DNA from: Saksenaea vasiformis B4078
Taxonomy: Eukaryota > Mucoromycota > Mucoromycetes > Mucorales > Saksenaeaceae
Assembly (NCBI GenBank): GCA_000697055.1
Contig: JNDT01001419.1
Span: 1-62,350 of the forward strand
Direction of reading: 5' to 3'
Length of the DNA stretch: 62,350 bases
In this document: positions 60,619-62,350 of the stretch, piece by piece
How positions within the stretch are numbered: the first letter of the stretch is position 1
Layout: each line of letters begins with the position of its first letter
The notes under the pieces: generated by a model
Database searches by the model: none
What the model saw: only the letters and a program-made list of their open reading frames with translations
What the model was told of the DNA's origin: nothing
Position numbers and translations under genes: made by a program

Positions 60619-62082
60619 TCAAATAAGCAACTCACGTCGCGAATGAACACGAAGATCTGTTCTACCTTGACTTGGGTTCCGATTCAGATGAATAATTTGA
60701 GGTGCCTCATGCTCCCCAAACTTGTTCCGTTTACTAGGAGTGGTCTTTGTCCGCCGCAAAGAGGTTGGTTGGCCATTTACAGAGGGAGGCCCATCCGCGC
60801 TTTCCGCGATTTCCGCTAGATATAATCCGGAATAAGATCCAGGCACGATGGAATATATCAGAGACGGACGAGATTCGCCTGCATAAGAGTGGGATGATTT
60901 GATATCTGATGCGATGGAGCTCTGGTGATCAAGTAAAGACGGCGTTTGAACCCTGTAGGCACCAGTAAGTGAGGCACACTCCCTATCCGCGGTTGTTCCA
61001 CGGACTGGAAAACAAACTTATTGAGACAAGTCCGACAACCGGTGTATCCGGACTTACCTAAATTCGCACTCTCGTTCGACGACCCGCATGATCGTGGCAT
61101 TGAGAATCCCTCATGATGTCTGATCAGAAATTCAAGGACCCTTGCCGATTCTTCGTACCCACATGGATTCTTCTCATCATCCGGATGGCGCAGTATGCTC
61201 TAAGGCAGTCGTTAGTAAACGATTTTTACGGTGTCCGGTATTCTTACAGGTGTAAAGATCATAGCTAAACAGTGTATCTCCATCCGTGTTCTATGAGATA
61301 CTGTGCCGAATAATGCAAGCATATCTAACAAATAAAGGAGTAGATACTGATGTGCCAACGGAAAAGAGTCTATCAACTTCTGGTACTCCTTGATCTTCAT
61401 TTCTACACTTGGAAAAGATTTCTCTAAAGAATGTATTAGTTACCATGTAGAAGTCACTTAGGCAAAAAGAAAACGGGAAAGGGCCGTACTCATTGTTTCC
61501 TTGAAACGATTGTAATAAGTATACGGGACGACCGGCTCCGGTAAGGTTGTGAGAAATCGCCGCATGACGCAAGCTGCATCATGTACAGTATACCCTCGCC
61601 AATCAAGCTGACAACCATAAGAATCAGGTGTATCAAAGATCGTCTGAAGCATGCGGACTCGCTTACAGTTACCACAGAGTCGGAACAGACCCATCGTTGC
61701 CAAGCCTATGACGAATCAGTATCGGCAGATTTGTCATACCTGAGCAGATCTACCTTCTTCCTTTAAAAATGATCCACATTTGGCAACGATCGTGGGTATC
61801 ATACCAAACTGTTGGCTTCCTGTATAGTCGTCGATATATGAAATGTTGGAATGCGCATAATTGATAGAGTCTGTCAATGGTATGCCAAAGACCCCTTTTT
61901 CTATGTCATTGCTTAGTACCACCATGATCGGAATGCTTCATGACTAATGTACCCGCAACGGCTATTTTCATTTCCCTGAAATTCTTAGGTTTGGGATTGG
62001 CAGCCGTAACTCTTCTCCACCAACTTCGTACTAACGCTATATTACGAGGCGATAAGACACCAGGAATGTCAATGGATGACAT
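60619..62082 (-). CDS. Rho GTPase-activating protein, Sac7/Bag7-like
   Basis: Switches off Rho-type GTPases that control cell-wall synthesis and actin. Six exons (62082-61953, 61900-61754, 61705-61490, 61423-61248, 61199-61058, 61004-60619) give 398 residues. The RhoGAP domain covers residues ~47-240: 'VFGIPLTDSINYA', 'GMIPTIVAKCGSFLKEEG', the arginine finger Arg101 in 'GLFRLCG', 'GYTVHDAACVMRRFLTTLPE' and 'QKLIDSFPLAHQYLLLYLLD'. 'VFGIPLxxSI' and the short N-terminus match the yeast Sac7/Bag7 branch. The C-terminal ~150 residues are Ser-rich and unstructured. The splice at 61952-61901 is backed by a TACTAAG branch site. The start is the least certain point; the open frame continues upstream of 62082, and the real first exon may lie nearer or beyond the window edge. 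Confidence 0.88.
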
Positions 62083-62350
62083 GGTTGCAATGAGAAAAAT
62101 GAGCTGTGTAAAAAAAGCGAACGGGCCAGCTGAAGCGATCGTGCGGATGCTCAAATTCCCACTCGAATAAATGTGGCTTTTTTGCTTCAATCCTTGAGCA
62201 CTTTTGGTACCCGCGCCAATCGTATGGGCCATGAGCGGCCAGGTGCTTGAGGTTTCAATGGCGAAGCGCTCTGCAGCCAATGGCTTACAAATTGCTTAAA
62301 AATCAGTATAGACCGAGGCAAGGTACACGCAACTTTATCCATCTCCACCA
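62083..62350. other. Upstream region of the RhoGAP gene, window edge
   Basis: Open on the minus strand up to 62280 in the frame of the RhoGAP gene, so part of it could be coding, or it may be 5' UTR/intron. A TTTACACAG acceptor-like site at about 62111-62103 (minus) would suit an upstream exon. Not resolved. Confidence 0.3.

Noticed and set aside
62083..62280. N-terminal extension of the RhoGAP into upstream open frame
   Set aside because: The first conserved RhoGAP residues are well downstream and the extension has no recognisable features; kept as uncertain rather than called.

Overview
This is a eukaryotic, fungal window. Most protein genes are split by short introns (about 40-170 bp) with GTAAGT/GTATGT-type donors and pyrimidine-rich acceptors, and gene starts follow long T/C tracts. 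The set of genes suggests an early-diverging filamentous fungus, most likely Mucoromycota (Mucorales-like): IS630/Tc1-mariner and MULE transposons of the kind common there, Yap-type bZIPs, a GATA-like regulator, an augmin subunit and a C78 peptidase. The phylum is an inference; I could not run a search.

Layout. 1-6490 is transposon-derived: an IS630/Tc1-mariner transposase broken by two 1-base shifts (1974-3369), then a nearly complete Mutator-like element (3480-6490) with ~75-bp terminal inverted repeats and a 12-bp direct repeat at both ends, whose transposase is dead. 6973-9429 encodes a HAUS6/augmin-6 homologue. 9430-12297 is non-coding and holds a degenerate ~39-bp minisatellite. 12298-35741 is the gene-dense core: C78 (ZUFSP/Mug105-like) peptidase, mitochondrial Hsp70, CDF zinc transporter, glycerol kinase, septin Cdc3, three small or unknown proteins, an Htd2-like hot-dog dehydratase, two Yap-type bZIP factors on either side of a small GPI-anchored cysteine-rich protein, and a GATA-like factor. 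35742-54622 is gene-poor and full of transposon debris, with three islands: a frameshifted small secreted cysteine-rich gene (45371-45641), a second member of the GPI-anchored cysteine-rich family (47632-48244) and an intronless SASA-domain esterase (50930-52162). 54623-62082 is again normal gene space: a G-alpha subunit, a sugar transporter with a cluster of Mig1/CreA-type sites upstream, and a Sac7/Bag7-like RhoGAP.

I built the spliced models by hand. For every multi-exon gene the exon lengths add up to a whole number of codons and the conserved family sequence runs through each junction. Functionally the core genes are housekeeping (mitochondrial protein import and folding, mitochondrial fatty-acid synthesis, glycerol and sugar use, zinc homeostasis, septin/Rho morphogenesis, spindle microtubule nucleation, G-protein signalling) plus transcription factors. 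They do not form a pathway cluster.

The most novel items are the paired GPI-anchored proteins with an identical 8-cysteine spacing and a shared intron position, a G-alpha with TDAT in place of TCAT and a 6-nt microexon, the augmin subunit, and the ~39-bp minisatellite.
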